Source: Agriotes lineatus
Lineage: Eukaryota > Arthropoda > Insecta > Coleoptera > Elateridae
Direction of reading: 5' to 3'
NCBI GenBank assembly: GCA_940337035.1
Contig: CALNHX010002963.1
Location: forward strand, 1 to 64,000
DNA: 64,000 nt
Each line of letters starts with the position of its first letter. Position 1 is the stretch's first letter. The notes beneath the pieces were generated by a model, which did not search any database, was not told where the DNA came from, and was given only the letters and a program-made list of their open reading frames with translations. The position numbers and the translations under genes are program-made. This document shows positions 11,501-26,877 of the stretch, piece after piece.

Positions 11501-14500
11501 TCCATAAGGACATTATAATTTTCTAAATAGATGTGACCATTTGCAAGCGTGTATTCTGGTTAATATAATCTCGATTGAGACCTCCGCGTGCCATATAGGT
11601 AGCTGCCTAATGTAGAGCATCCATATTGTTGTTGAACGCCACCAATAATTCACATAAAATATAATAAAATGCAATTAATGGTTCAGAAAAATCGAAACTG
11701 CTCTTAATAAACGCTATATTAATACATATGCAGGATTTATTTCCTAGGGATAGTGGAAATGCACTCCTATTAATTTACTGTAATTCGTAAAAGACTCCAT
11801 AAGGACATTATAATTTTGTAAATAGATGTGACCATTTGCAAGCCTGTATTCTGATAAATATAATCTCCATTGAGACCTCCGCGTACCATATAGGTAGCTG
11901 CCTAATGTAAAACATCCATATTGTTGTTGAACGCCACCAATAATTCACATAAAATATAATAAAATGCAATTAATGGGTCACGAAAATCGAAACTGCTCTT
12001 AATAAACGCTATATTAATACATATGCAGGATTTAAATGCTAGCGAGTATGGAACGGCACTCCTATTAATTTACTGTAATTCGTAAAATACTCCATAAGGA
12101 CATTATAATTTTCTAAATAGATGTGACCATTTGCAAGCGTGTATTCTGGTTAATATAATCTCCATTGAGACCTCCGCGTACCATATAGGTAGCTGCCTAA
12201 TGTAAAACATCCATATTGTTGTTGAAGACCACCATTAATTCAGATAAAATATAATAAAATGCAATTAATGGGTCACGAAAATCGAAACTGCTCTTAATAA
12301 ACGCTATATTAATACATATGCAGGATTTAAATGCTAGCGAGTATGGAACGGCACTCCTATTAATTTAGTGTATTTCCTAAAACACTCCATAAGGACATTA
12401 TAATTTTCTAAATTGGTGTTGCCATTTGCAAGTGTTTATTCTGATATATATAAGCACCACCGAGACCTATGCGTACTATTTAGGTAACTGCCTAATGTAA
12501 AGCATCCATATTGTTGTTGAACGCCACCAATAATTCACATAAAATATAATAAATGCAATTAATGGTTCACGGAAATCGAAACTGCTCTTAATAAACGCTA
12601 TATTAATACATATGCAGGATTTATTTCCTAGGGATTGTGGAAATGCACTCCTATTAATTTACTGTAATTCGTAAAACACTCCATAAGGACATTATAATTT
12701 TCTAAATAGATGTGACCATTTGCAAGCGTGTATTCTGATAAATATAATCTCCATTGAGACCTCCGCGTACTATATAGGTAGCTGCCTAATGTAAAGCATC
12801 CATATTGTTGTTGAAGACCACCAATAATTCCCATAAAATATAATAACATGCAATTAATGGTTCACGAAAATCGAAACTGCTCTTAATAAACGCTATATTA
12901 ATACATATGCAGGATTTATTTCCTAGGGATTGTAGAAATGCACTCCTATTAATTTACTGTAATTCGTAAAACACTCCATAAGGACATTATAATTTTCTAA
13001 ATAGATGTGACCATTTGCAAGCGTGTATTCTGGTTAATATAATCTTCATTGAGACCTCCGCGTACTATATAGGTAGCTGACTAATGTAAAGCATCCATAT
13101 TGTTGTTGAAGACCACCATAATTCCCATAAAATATAATAACATGCAATTAATGGTTCACGAAAATCGAAACTGCTCTTAATAAACGCTATATTAATACAT
13201 ATGCAGGATTTATTTCCTAGGGATTGTAGAAATGCACTCCTATTAATTTACTGTAATTCGTAAAACACTTCATAAGGACATTATAATTTTCTAAATAGAT
13301 GTGACCATTTGCAAGCGTGTATTCTGATAAATATAATCTCCATTGAGACCTCCGCGTACTATATAGGTAGCTGACTAATGTAAAGCATCCATATTGTTGT
13401 TGAAGACCACCATAATTCCCATAAAATATAATAACATGCAATTAATGGTTCACGAAAATCGAAACTGCTCTTAATAAACGCTATATTAATACATATGCAG
13501 GATTTATTTCCTAGGGATTGTAGAAATGCACTCCTATTAATTTACTGTAATTCGTAAAACACTCCATAAGGACATTATAATTTTCTAAATAGATGTGACC
13601 ATTTGCAAGCGTGTATTCTGATAAATATAATCTCCATTGAGACCTCCGCGTACTATATAGGTAGCTGACTAATGTAAAGCATCCATATTGTTGTTGAAGA
13701 CCACCATAATTCCCATAAAATATAATAACATGCAATTAATGGTTCACGAAAATCGAAACTGCTCTTAATAAACGCTATATTAATACATATGCAGGATTTA
13801 TTTCCTAGGGATTGTAGAAATGCACTCCTATTAATTTACTGTAATTCGTAAAACACTCCATAAGGACATTATAATTTTCTAAATAGATGTGACCATTTGC
13901 AAGCGTGGATTCTGGTTAATATAATCTTCATTGAGACCTCCGCGTACCATATAGGTAGCTGACTAATGTAGAGCATCGATATTGTTGTTGAACGCCACCA
14001 ATAATTCACATAAAATATAATAAAATGCAATTAATGGTTCACAAAAATCGAAACTGCTCTTAATAAACGCTATATTAATACATATGCAGGATTTATTTCC
14101 TAGGGATTGTGGAAATGCACTCCTATTAATTTACTGTAATTCGTAAAATACTCCATAAGGACATTATAATTTTCTAAATAGATGTGACCATTTGCAAGCG
14201 TGTATTCTGATAAATATAATCTCCATTGAGACCTCCGCGTACTATATAGGTAGCTGCCTAATGTAAAACATCCATATTGTTGTTGAAGACCACCATTAAT
14301 TCAGATAAAATATAATAAAATGCAATTAATGGGTCACGAAAATCGAAACTGCTCTTAATAAACGCTATATTAATACATATGCAGGATTTAAATGCTAGCG
14401 AGTATGGAACGGCACTCCTATTAATTTAGTGTATTTCCTAAAAAACTCCATAAGGACATTATAATTTTCTAAATAGGTGTTGCCATTTGCAAGTGTTTAT

Positions 14501-17500
14501 TCTGATATATATAAGCACCACCGAGACCTATGCGTACTATTTAGGTAACTGCCTAATGTAAAGCATCCATATTGTTATTGAAGGCCACCAGTAGTTCACA
14601 TAAAATATAATAAAATGCAATTAATGCTTCACGCATATCGAAACTGCTATTAATAAACGCTATATTAATACATATGCAGGATTTATTTTCTAGGAATTGT
14701 GGAAATGCACTCCTATTAATTTACTGTAATTCGTAAAACACTCCATAAGGACATTATAATTTTCTAAACAGTTGTGGCCTTTTGCAAGCATTTATTCTGA
14801 TAAATATAACTTCCTCCGAAACCTCCGCGTATTATATAGGCAGTTACCTATTGTAAAACATCCATATTGTTGTTGAAGGCCGTCCTAAATACTGATAAAA
14901 TATAATTAAATGCAATTAATGCTTCACGAAAATCGAAACCGCTCTTAATAAGCGCTGTATTAATACATACGCGGGATTTAAATGCTAGCGAGTATGGAAC
15001 GGCACTCCTATTAATTTACTGTATTTCCTAAAACACTCCATAAGGACATTATAACTTTCTAAATAGATGTTGCCATTTGCAAGTGTTTATTCTGATAAAT
15101 ATAAGAACCACCGAGACCTATGAGTACTATATAGGTAGCTGCCTAATGTAAAGCATCCATATTGTTATTGAAGGCCACCAGTAGTTCACATAAAATATAA
15201 TAAAATGCAATTAATGCTTCACGCATATCGAAACTGCTCTTAATAAACGCTATATTAATACATATGCAGGATTTATTTCCTAGGGATTGTGAAAATGCAC
15301 TCCTAATAATTTACTGTAATTCGTAAAACACTCCATAAGAACATTATAATTTTCTAAAGAGTTGTGGCCATTTGCAAGCGTTTATTCTGATAAATATAGC
15401 TTCCTCCAAAACCTCCGCGTATTATATAGGCAGTTACCTATCGTAAAACATCCATATTGTTGTTGAAGGCCGTCCTAAATACTGATAAAATATAATTAAA
15501 TGCAATTAATGCTTCACGAAAATCGAAACTGCTCTTAATAAACGCTGTATTAATACATACGGGGGATTTAAATGCTAGCGAGTATGGAACGGCACTCCTA
15601 TTAATTTAGTGTATTTCCTAAAACACTCCATAAGGACATTATAATTTTCTAAATAGGTGTTGCCATTTGCAAGTGTTTATTCTGATAAATATAAGCACCA
15701 CCGAGACCTATGCGTACTATTTAGGTAACTGCCTAATGTAAAGCATCCATATTGTTGTTGAAGGCCAACAATAATTTACATAAAATATAATAAGATGCAA
15801 TTAATGGTTCACGGAAATCGAAACTGCTATTAATAAACGCTATATTAATACATATGCAGGATTTATTTCCTAGGGATTGTGGAAATGCACTCCTATTAAT
15901 TTACTGTAATTTGTAAAAGATTCCATAAGGACATTATAATTTTCTAAAGAGTTGTGGCCATTTGCAAGCGTTTATTCTGATAAATATAGCTTCCTCCGAA
16001 ACCTCCGCGTATTATATAGGCAGTTACCTATCGTAAAACATCCATATTGTTGTTGAAGGCCGTCCTAAATACTGATAAAATATAATTAAATGCAATTAAT
16101 GCTTCACGAAAATCGAAACTGCTCTTAATAAACGCTGTATTAATACATACGGGGGATTTAAATGCTAGCGAGTATGGAACGGCACTCCTATTAATTTAGT
16201 GTATTTCCTAAAACACTCCATAAGGACATTAAAATTTTCTAAATAGGTGTTGCCATTTGCAAGTGTTTCTTCTGATAAATATAAGCACCACCGAGACCTA
16301 TGCGTACTATATAGGTAACTGCCTAATGTAAAGCATCCATATTGTTGTTGAAGACCACCAATAATTCACATAAAATATAATAAAATGCAATTAATGGTTC
16401 ACGGAAATCGAAACTGCTCTTAATAAACGCTATATTAATACATATGCAGGATTCATTTCCTAGGGATTGTGGAAATGCACTCCTATTAATTTACTGTAAT
16501 TCGTAAAACACTCCATAAGGACATTATAATTTTCTAAATAGATGTGACCATTTGCAAGCGTGTATTCTGATAAATATAATCTCCATTGAGACCTCCGCGT
16601 ACTATATAGGTAGCTGCCTAATGTAAAGCATCCATATTGTTGTTGAACGCCACCAATAATTCACATAAAATATAATAAAATGCAATTAATGTTTCACAAA
16701 AATCGAAACTGCTCTTAATAAACGCTATATTAATACATATGCAGGATTTATTTCCTAGGGATTGTGGAAATGCACTCCTATTAATTTACTGTAATTCGTA
16801 AAATACTCCATAAGGACATTATAATTTTCTAAATAGATGTGAGCATTTGCAAGCCTGTATTCTGATAAATATAATCTCCATTGAGACCTCCGCGTACCAT
16901 ATAGGTAGCTGCCTAATGTAAAACATCCATATTGTTGTTGAAGACCACCATAATTCAGATAAAATATAATAAAATGCAATTAATGGTTCACGAAAATCGA
17001 AACTGCTCTTAATAAACGCTATATTAATACATATGCAGGATTTATTTCCTAGGGATTGTGGAAATCCACTCCTATTAATTTACTGTAATTCGTAAAACAC
17101 TCCATAAGGACATTATAATTTTCTAAATAAATGTGACCATTTGCAAGCTTGTATTCTGATAAATATAATCTCCATTGAGACCTCCGCGTACTATATAGGT
17201 AGCTGCCTAACGTAAAGCATCCATATTGTTGTTGAACGCCACCAATAATTCACATAAAATATAATAAAATGCAATTAATGGTTCACAAAAATCGAAACTG
17301 CTCTTAATAAACGCTATATTAATACATATGCAGGATTTATTTCCTAGGGATTGTGGAAATGCACTCCTATTAATTTACTGTAATTCGTAAAATACTCCAT
17401 AAGGACATTATAATTTTCTAAATAGATGTGACCATTTGCAAGCCTGTATTCTGATAAATATAATCTCCATTGAGACCTCCGCGTACCATATAGGTAGCTG

Positions 17501-19502
17501 CCTAATGTAAAACATCCATATTGTTGTTGAAGACCACAATTAATTCAGATAAAATATAATAAAATGCAATTAATGGTTCACGAAAATCGAAACTGCTCTT
17601 AATAAACGCTATATTAATACATATGCAGGATTTATTTCCTAGGGATTATGGAAATGCACTCCTATTAATTTACTGTAATTCTTAAAACACTCCATAAGGA
17701 CATTATAATTTTCTAAATAGATGTGACCATTTGCAAGCCTGTATTCTGATAAATATAATCTCCATTGAAACCTCCGCGTACCATATAGGTAGCTGCCTAA
17801 TGTAAAACATCCATATTGTTGTTGAAGACCACAATTAATTCATATAAAATATAATAAAATGCAATTAATGGTTCACGAAAATCGAAACTGCTCTTAATAA
17901 ACGCTATATTAATACATATGCAGGATTTATTTCCTAGGGATTGTGGAAATGCACTCCTATTAATTTACTGTAATTCGTAAAAGACTCCATAAGAACATTA
18001 TAATTTTCTAAAAAGTTGTGGCCATTTGCAAGCGTTTATTCTGATAAATATAACTTCCTCCGAAACCTCCGCGTATTATATAGGCAGTTACCTATTGTAA
18101 AACATCCATATTGTTGTTGAAGGCCGTCCTAAATACTGATAAAATATAATAAAATGCAATTAATGCTTCACGAAAATCGAAAGTGCTCTTAATAAACGCT
18201 GTATTAATACCTACGGGGGAATTAAGTGCTAGCGAGTATGGAACGGCACAACTATTAATTTAGTGTTTTTCCTAAAACACTCCATAAGGACATTATAATT
18301 TTCTAAATAGGTGTTGCCATTTGCAAGTATTTATTCTGATAAATATAAGCACCACCGAGACCTATGCGTACTAGTTAGGTAACTGCCTAATGTAAAGCAT
18401 CCATATTGTTGTTGAAGGCCACCAATAATTTACAATATATATAATAAAATGCAATTAATGGTTCACGGAAATTGAAACTGCTATTAATAAACGCTACATT
18501 AATACATATGCAGGATTTATTTTCTAGGGATTGTCGAAATGCACTCCTATTAATTTACTGTAATTCGTAAAACACTCCATAAGGACATTATAATTTTCTA
18601 AATAGATGTGATCATTTGTAAGCGTGTATTCTGATAAATATAATCTCCATTGAGACCTCCGCGTACTATATAGGTAGCTGCCTAATGTAAAGCATCCATA
18701 TTGTTGTTGAAGACCACCATTAATTCAGATAAAATATAATAAAATGCAATTAATGGTTCACGAAAATCGAAACTACTCTTAATAAACGCTAGATTAATAA
18801 ATATGCAGGATTTATTTCCTAGGGATTGTGAATATGCACTCCTATTAATTTACTGTAACTCATAAAACACTCCATAAGAACATTATAATTTTCTAAAGAG
18901 TTGTGGCCATTTGCAAGCGTTTATTCTGATAAATATAACTTCCTCCGAAACCTCCGCGTATTATATAGGCAGTTACCTATTGTAAAACATCTATATTGTT
19001 GTTGAAGGCCTTCCTAAATACTGATAAAATATAATTAAATGCAATTAATGCTTCACGAAAATCGAAACCGCTCTTAATAAACGCTGTATTAATACATACG
19101 GGGGATTTAAATGCTAGCGAGTATAGAACGGCACTCCTATTAATTTACTGTATTTCCTAAAACACTCCATAAGGACATTATAATTTTCTAAATAGATGTT
19201 GCCATTTGCAAGTGTTTATTCTGATAAATATAAGCACCATCGAGACCTATGCGTACTATATAGGTAACTGCCTGATGTAAAGCAACCATATTGTTGTTGA
19301 AGGCCACCAATAATTCACATAAAATATAATAAAATGCAATTAATGGTTCACGGAAATCGAAACTGCTCTTAATAAACGCTATATTAATACATATGCAGGA
19401 TTTATTTCCTAGGGATTGTGGAAATGCACTCCTATTAATTTACTGTAATTCATAAAACACTCCATAAGGACATTATAATTTTCTAAAGAGTTGTGGTTAT
19501 TT
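5518..19502. repeat. 295-bp satellite, block 2a: mixed A, B and C monomers
   Basis: Three monomer classes are mixed here. Type A reads atagatgtgacc/aatctccattgag. Type B reads agagttgtggcc/gcgtttattctg/cttcctccgaaacc/gccgtcctaaatac/tgctagcgagtatggaac. Type C reads taggtgttgcc/gcaagtgtttattctg/gcaccaccgagacctatgcg. B is usually followed by C (5540/5833, 8593/8888, 9478/9773, 10363/10658, 10953/11248, 14785/15080, 15375/15670, 15965/16260, 18913/19208), which gives a 590-bp dimer habit. An 885-bp A-B-C trimer is duplicated in tandem at 8298-9182 and 9183-10067. Several units are A/B chimeras (near 7014, 11838, 12133 and 14195). Three consecutive monomers near 13030-13750 share a 1-bp deletion (ccaccataattc). 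No genes are visible. Confidence 0.93.
8197..8297. repeat. Truncated satellite monomer (101 bp)
   Basis: The phase marks at 8197 and 8298 are only 101 bp apart. The unit runs from gcaagcg to aatctcc (about 8227) and then jumps to tattaatttactgtaattcg, the late part of a monomer. About 194 bp are missing. The junction lies in a short shared ctcc (aatctcc before, cactcc after), which fits a microhomology deletion. This is the only remnant of this kind in the window. Confidence 0.9.
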
Positions 19503-22500
19503 GCAAGCTTTTATTCTGATAAATATAACTTCCTCCGAAACCTCCGCGTATTATATAGGCAGTTACCTATTGTAAAACATCCATATTGTTGTTGAAGGCC
19601 GTCCTAAATACTGATAAAATATAATTAAATGCAATTAATGCTTCACGAAAATCGAAACTACTCTTAATAAACGCTAGATTAATACATATGCAGGATTTAT
19701 TTCCTAGGGATTGTGAAAATGCACTCCTATTAATTTACTGTAATTCGTAAAACACTCCATAAGGACATTATAATTTTCTAAATAGATGTGACCATTTGCA
19801 AGCGTGTATTCTGATAAATATAATCGCCATTGAGACCTCCGCGTACTATATAGGTAGCTGCCTAATGTAAAGCATCCATATTGTTGTTGAAGACCACCAA
19901 TAATTCCCATAAAATATAATAACATGTAATTAATGGTTCACGAAAATCGAAACTGCTCTTAATAAACGTTATATTAATACATACGCAGGATTTATTTCCT
20001 AGGGATTGTGGACATGCACTCCTATTAATTTACTGTAATTCGTAAAACACTCCATAAGGACATTATAATTTTCTAAATAGATGTGACCATTTGCAAGCGT
20101 GTATTCTGATAAATATAATCTCCATTGAGATCTCCGCGTACTATATAGGTAGCTGCCTAATGTAAAGCATCCATATTGTTGTTGAAGACCACCAATAATT
20201 CCCATAAAATATAATAACATGTAATTAATGGTTCACGAAAATCGAAACTGCTCTTAATAAACGCTATATTAATACATATGCAGGATTTATTTCCTAGGGA
20301 TTGTGGACATGCACTCCTATTAATTTACTGTAATTCGTAAAACACTCCATAAGGACATTATAATTTTCTAAATAGATGTGACCATTTGCAAGCGTGTATT
20401 CTGATAAATATAATCGCCATTGAGACCTCCGCGTACTATATAGGTAGCTGCCTAATGTAAAGCATCCATATTGTTGTTGAAGACCACCAATAATTCCCAT
20501 AAAATATAATAACATGTAATTAATGGTTCACGAAAATCGAAACTGCTCTTAATAAACGTTATATTAATACATACGCAGGATTTATTTCCTAGGGATTGTG
20601 GACATGCACTCCTATTAATTTACTGTAATTCGTAAAACACTCCATAAGGACATTATAATTTTCTAAATAGATGTGACCATTTGCAAGCGTGTATTCTGAT
20701 AAATATAATCTCCATTGAGATCTCCGCGTACTATATAGGTAGCTGCCTAATGTAAAGCATCCATATTGTTGTTGAAGACCACCAATAATTCCCATAAAAT
20801 ATAATAACATGTAATTAATGGTTCACGAAAATCGAAACTGCTCTTAATAAACGCTATATTAATACATATGCAGGATTTATTTCCTAGGGATTGTGGACAT
20901 GCACTCCTATTAATTTACTGTAATTCGTAAAACACTCCATAAGGACATTATAATTTTCTAAATAGATGTGACCATTTGTAAGCGTGTATTCTGATAAATA
21001 TAATCTCCATTGAGACCTCCGCGTACTATATAGGTAGCTGCCTAATGTAAAGCATCCATATTGTTGTTGAAGACCACCATTAATTCAGATAAAATATAAT
21101 AAAATGCAATTAATGGTTCACGAAAATCGAAACTTCTCTTAATAAACACTAGATTAATACATATGCAGGATTTATTTCCTAGGGATTGTGGAAATGCACT
21201 CCTATTAATTTACTGTAATTCATAAAACACTCCATAAGGACATTATAATTTTCTAAAGAGTTGTGGTTATTTGCAAGCTTTTATTCTGATAAATATAACT
21301 TCCTCCGAAACCTCCGCGTATTATATAGGCAGTTACCTATTGTAAAACATCCATATTGTTGTTGAAGGCCGTCCTAAATACTGATAAAATATAATTAAAT
21401 GCAATTAATGCTTCACGAAAATCGAAACTACTCTTAATAAACGCTAGATTAATACATATGCAGGATTTATTTCCTAGGGATTGTGAAAATGCACTCCTAT
21501 TAATTTACTGTAATTCGTAAAACACTCCATAAGGACATTATAATTTTCTAAATAGATGTGACCATTTGCAAGCGTGTATTCTGATAAATATAATCGCCAT
21601 TGAGACCTCCGCGTACTATATAGGTAGCTGCCTAATGTAAAGCATCCATATTGTTGTTGAAGACCACCAATAATTCCCATAAAATATAATAACATGTAAT
21701 TAATGGTTCACGAAAATCGAAACTGCTCTTAATAAACGTTATATTAATACATACGCAGGATTTATTTCCTAGGGATTGTGGACATGCACTCCTATTAATT
21801 TACTGTAATTCGTAAAACACTCCATAAGGACATTATAATTTTCTAAATAGATGTGACCATTTGTAAGCGTGTATTCTGATAAATATAATCTCCATTGAGA
21901 CCTCCGCGTACTATATAGGTAGCTGCCTAATGTAAAGCATCCATATTGTTGTTGAAGACCACCATTAATTCAGATAAAATATAATAAAATGCAATTAATG
22001 GTTCACGAAAATCGAAACTTCTCTTAATAAACACTAGATTAATACATATGCAGGATTTATTTCCTAGGGATTGTGGAAATGCACTCCTATTAATTTACTG
22101 TAATTCATAAAACACTCCATAAGGACATTATAATTTTCTAAAGAGTTGTGGTTATTTGCAAGCTTTTATTCTGATAAATATAACTTCCTCCGAAACCTCC
22201 GCGTATTATATAGGCAGTTACCTATTGTAAAACATCCATATTGTTGTTGAAGGCCGTCCTAAATACTGATAAAATATAATTAAATGCAATTAATGCTTCA
22301 CGAAAATCGAAACTACTCTTAATAAACGCTAGATTAATACATATGCAGGATTTATTTCCTAGGGATTGTGAAAATGCACTCCTATTAATTTACTGTAATT
22401 CGTAAAACACTCCATAAGGACATTATAATTTTCTAAATAGATGTGACCATTTGCAAGCGTGTATTCTGATAAATATAATCGCCATTGAGACCTCCGCGTA

Positions 22501-25500
22501 CTATATAGGTAGCTGCCTAATGTAAAGCATCCATATTGTTGTTGAAGACCACCAATAATTCCCATAAAATATAATAACATGTAATTAATGGTTCACGAAA
22601 ATCGAAACTGCTCTTAATAAACGTTATATTAATACATACGCAGGATTTATTTCCTAGGGATTGTGGACATGCACTCCTATTAATTTACTGTAATTCGTAA
22701 AACACTCCATAAGGACATTATAATTTTCTAAATAGATGTGACCATTTGCAAGCGTGTATTCTGATAAATATAATCTCCATTGAGATCTCCGCGTACTATA
22801 TAGGTAGCTGCCTAATGTAAAGCATCCATATTGTTGTTGAAGACCACCAATAATTCCCATAAAATATAATAACATGTAATTAATGGTTCACGAAAATCGA
22901 AACTGCTCTTAATAAACGCTATATTAATACATATGCAGGATTTATTTCCTAGGGATTGTGGACATGCACTCCTATTAATTTACTGTAATTCGTAAAACAC
23001 TCCATAAGGACATTATAATTTTCTAAATAGATGTGACCATTTGTAAGCGTGTATTCTGATAAATATAATCTCCATTGAGACCTCCGCGTACTATATAGGT
23101 AGCTGCCTAATGTAAAGCATCCATATTGTTGTTGAAGACCACCATTAATTCAGATAAAATATAATAAAATGCAATTAATGGTTCACGAAAATCGAAACTT
23201 CTCTTAATAAACACTAGATTAATACATATGCAGGATTTATTTCCTAGGGATTGTGGAAATGCACTCCTATTAATTTACTGTAATTCATAAAACACTCCAT
23301 AAGGACATTATAATTTTCTAAAGAGTTGTGGTTATTTGCAAGCTTTTATTCTGATAAATATAACTTCCTCCGAAACCTCCGCGTATTATATAGGCAGTTA
23401 CCTATTGTAAAACATCCATATTGTTGTTGAAGGCCGTCCTAAATACTGATAAAATATAATTAAATGCAATTAATGCTTCACGAAAATCGAAACTACTCTT
23501 AATAAACGCTAGATTAATACATATGCAGGATTTATTTCCTAGGGATTGTGAAAATGCACTCCTATTAATTTACTGTAATTCGTAAAACACTCCATAAGGA
23601 CATTATAATTTTCTAAATAGATGTGACCATTTGTAAGCGTGTATTCTGATAAATATAATCTCCATTGAGACCTCCGCGTACTATATAGGTAGCTGCCTAA
23701 TGTAAAGCATCCATATTGTTGTTGAAGACCACCATTAATTCAGATAAAATATAATAAAATGCAATTAATGGTTCACGAAAATCGAAACTTCTCTTAATAA
23801 ACACTAGATTAATACATATGCAGGATTTATTTCCTAGGGATTGTGGAAATGCACTCCTATTAATTTACTGTAATTCATAAAACACTCCATAAGGACATTA
23901 TAATTTTCTAAAGAGTTGTGGTTATTTGCAAGCTTTTATTCTGATAAATATAACTTCCTCCGAAACCTCCGCGTATTATATAGGCAGTTACCTATTGTAA
24001 AACATCCATATTGTTGTTGAAGGCCGTCCTAAATACTGATAAAATATAATTAAATGCAATTAATGCTTCACGAAAATCGAAACTACTCTTAATAAACGCT
24101 AGATTAATACATATGCAGGATTTATTTCCTAGGGATTGTGGACATGCACTCCTATTAATTTACTGTAATTCGTAAAACACTCCATAAGGACATTATAATT
24201 TTCTAAATAGATGTGACCATTTGTAAGCGTGTATTCTGATAAATATAATCTCCATTGAGACCTCCGCGTACTATATAGGTAGCTGCCTAATGTAAAGCAT
24301 CCATATTGTTGTTGAAGACCACCATTAATTCAGATAAAATATAATAAAATGCAATTAATGGTTCACGAAAATCGAAACTTCTCTTAATAAACACTAGATT
24401 AATACATATGCAGGATTTATTTCCTAGGGATTGTGGAAATGCACTCCTATTAATTTACTGTAATTCATAAAACACTCCATAAGGACATTATAATTTTCTA
24501 AAGAGTTGTGGTTATTTGCAAGCTTTTATTCTGATAAATATAACTTCCTCCGAAACCTCCGCGTATTATATAGGCAGTTACCTATTGTAAAACATCCATA
24601 TTGTTGTTGAAGGCCGTCCTAAATACTGATAAAATATAATTAAATGCAATTAATGCTTCACGAAAATCGAAACTACTCTTAATAAACGCTAGATTAATAC
24701 ATATGCAGGATTTATTTCCTAGGGATTGTGAAAATGCACTCCTATTAATTTACTGTAATTCGTAAAACACTCCATAAGGACATTATAATTTTCTAAATAG
24801 ATGTGACCATTTGCAAGCGTGTATTCTGATAAATATAATCGCCATTGAGACCTCCGCGTACTATATAGGTAGCTGCCTAATGTAAAGCATCCATATTGTT
24901 GTTGAAGACCACCAATAATTCCCATAAAATATAATAACATGTAATTAATGGTTCACGAAAATCGAAACTGCTCTTAATAAACGTTATATTAATACATACG
25001 CAGGATTTATTTCCTAGGGATTGTGGACATGCACTCCTATTAATTTACTGTAATTCGTAAAACACTCCATAAGGACATTATAATTTTCTAAATAGATGTG
25101 ACCATTTGTAAGCGTGTATTCTGATAAATATAATCTCCATTGAGACCTCCGCGTACTATATAGGTAGCTGCCTAATGTAAAGCATCCATATTGTTGTTGA
25201 AGACCACCATTAATTCAGATAAAATATAATAAAATGCAATTAATGGTTCACGAAAATCGAAACTTCTCTTAATAAACACTAGATTAATACATATGCAGGA
25301 TTTATTTCCTAGGGATTGTGGAAATGCACTCCTATTAATTTACTGTAATTCATAAAACACTCCATAAGGACATTATAATTTTCTAAAGAGTTGTGGTTAT
25401 TTGCAAGCTTTTATTCTGATAAATATAACTTCCTCCGAAACCTCCGCGTATTATATAGGCAGTTACCTATTGTAAAACATCCATATTGTTGTTGAAGGCC

Positions 25501-26877
25501 GTCCTAAATACTGATAAAATATAATTAAATGCAATTAATGCTTCACGAAAATCGAAACTACTCTTAATAAACGCTAGATTAATACATATGCAGGATTTAT
25601 TTCCTAGGGATTGTGAAAATGCACTCCTATTAATTTACTGTAATTCGTAAAACACTCCATAAGGACATTATAATTTTCTAAATAGATGTGACCATTTGCA
25701 AGCGTGTATTCTGATAAATATAATCGCCATTGAGACCTCCGCGTACTATATAGGTAGCTGCCTAATGTAAAGCATCCATATTGTTGTTGAAGACCACCAA
25801 TAATTCCCATAAAATATAATAACATGTAATTAATGGTTCACGAAAATCGAAACTGCTCTTAATAAACGTTATATTAATACATACGCAGGATTTATTTCCT
25901 AGGGATTGTGGACATGCACTCCTATTAATTTACTGTAATTCGTAAAACACTCCATAAGGACATTATAATTTTCTAAATAGATGTGACCATTTGCAAGCGT
26001 GTATTCTGATAAATATAATCTCCATTGAGATCTCCGCGTACTATATAGGTAGCTGCCTAATGTAAAGCATCCATATTGTTGTTGAAGACCACCAATAATT
26101 CCCATAAAATATAATAACATGTAATTAATGGTTCACGAAAATCGAAACTGCTCTTAATAAACGCTATATTAATACATATGCAGGATTTATTTCCTAGGGA
26201 TTGTGGACATGCACTCCTATTAATTTACTGTAATTCGTAAAACACTCCATAAGGACATTATAATTTTCTAAATAGATGTGACCATTTGCAAGCGTGTATT
26301 CTGATAAATATAATCGCCATTGAGACCTCCGCGTACTATATAGGTAGCTGCCTAATGTAAAGCATCCATATTGTTGTTGAAGACCACCAATAATTCCCAT
26401 AAAATATAATAACATGTAATTAATGGTTCACGAAAATCGAAACTGCTCTTAATAAACGTTATATTAATACATACGCAGGATTTATTTCCTAGGGATTGTG
26501 GACATGCACTCCTATTAATTTACTGTAATTCGTAAAACACTCCATAAGGACATTATAATTTTCTAAATAGATGTGACCATTTGCAAGCGTGTATTCTGAT
26601 AAATATAATCTCCATTGAGATCTCCGCGTACTATATAGGTAGCTGCCTAATGTAAAGCATCCATATTGTTGTTGAAGACCACCAATAATTCCCATAAAAT
26701 ATAATAACATGTAATTAATGGTTCACGAAAATCGAAACTGCTCTTAATAAACGCTATATTAATACATATGCAGGATTTATTTCCTAGGGATTGTGGACAT
26801 GCACTCCTATTAATTTACTGTAATTCGTAAAACACTCCATAAGGACATTATAATTTTCTAAATAGATGTGACCATTT
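19503..26877. repeat. Modular higher-order repeat of four variants (s, p, q, r), 25 monomers
   Basis: This stretch is exactly 25 x 295 bp. Four variants can be told apart. s: gtggttatttgcaagctttt with gccgtcctaaatac. p: aatcgccattgag with cataaaatataataacatgt and acgcagg. q: cattgagatctcc with atatgcagg. r: gtaagcg, aacttctcttaataaacact and attcataaaacac. Their order is s-p-q-p-q-r, s-p-r, s-p-q-r, s-r, s-r, s-p-r, s-p-q-p-q. The r mark aacttctctt lies at 21131, 22016, 23196, 23786, 24376 and 25261, with gaps of 885, 1180, 590, 590 and 885. Copies of a variant look nearly identical, so amplification was recent. The s copy at 23928 ends gtggacatgc, not gtgaaaatgc, like the tail of p or q. Confidence 0.9.

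Noticed and set aside
19704..19925. Recurrent minus-strand open frame of about 73 codons, found in over 25 monomers
   Set aside because: It is the same stretch of the repeat each time, opened by a variant (taacat, cccataaaat) and closed by the shared ctaggga. No ribosomal or promoter context exists, the unit length is 3n+1, and the translated sequence has no domain I recognise. It tracks the DNA repeat, not protein selection.
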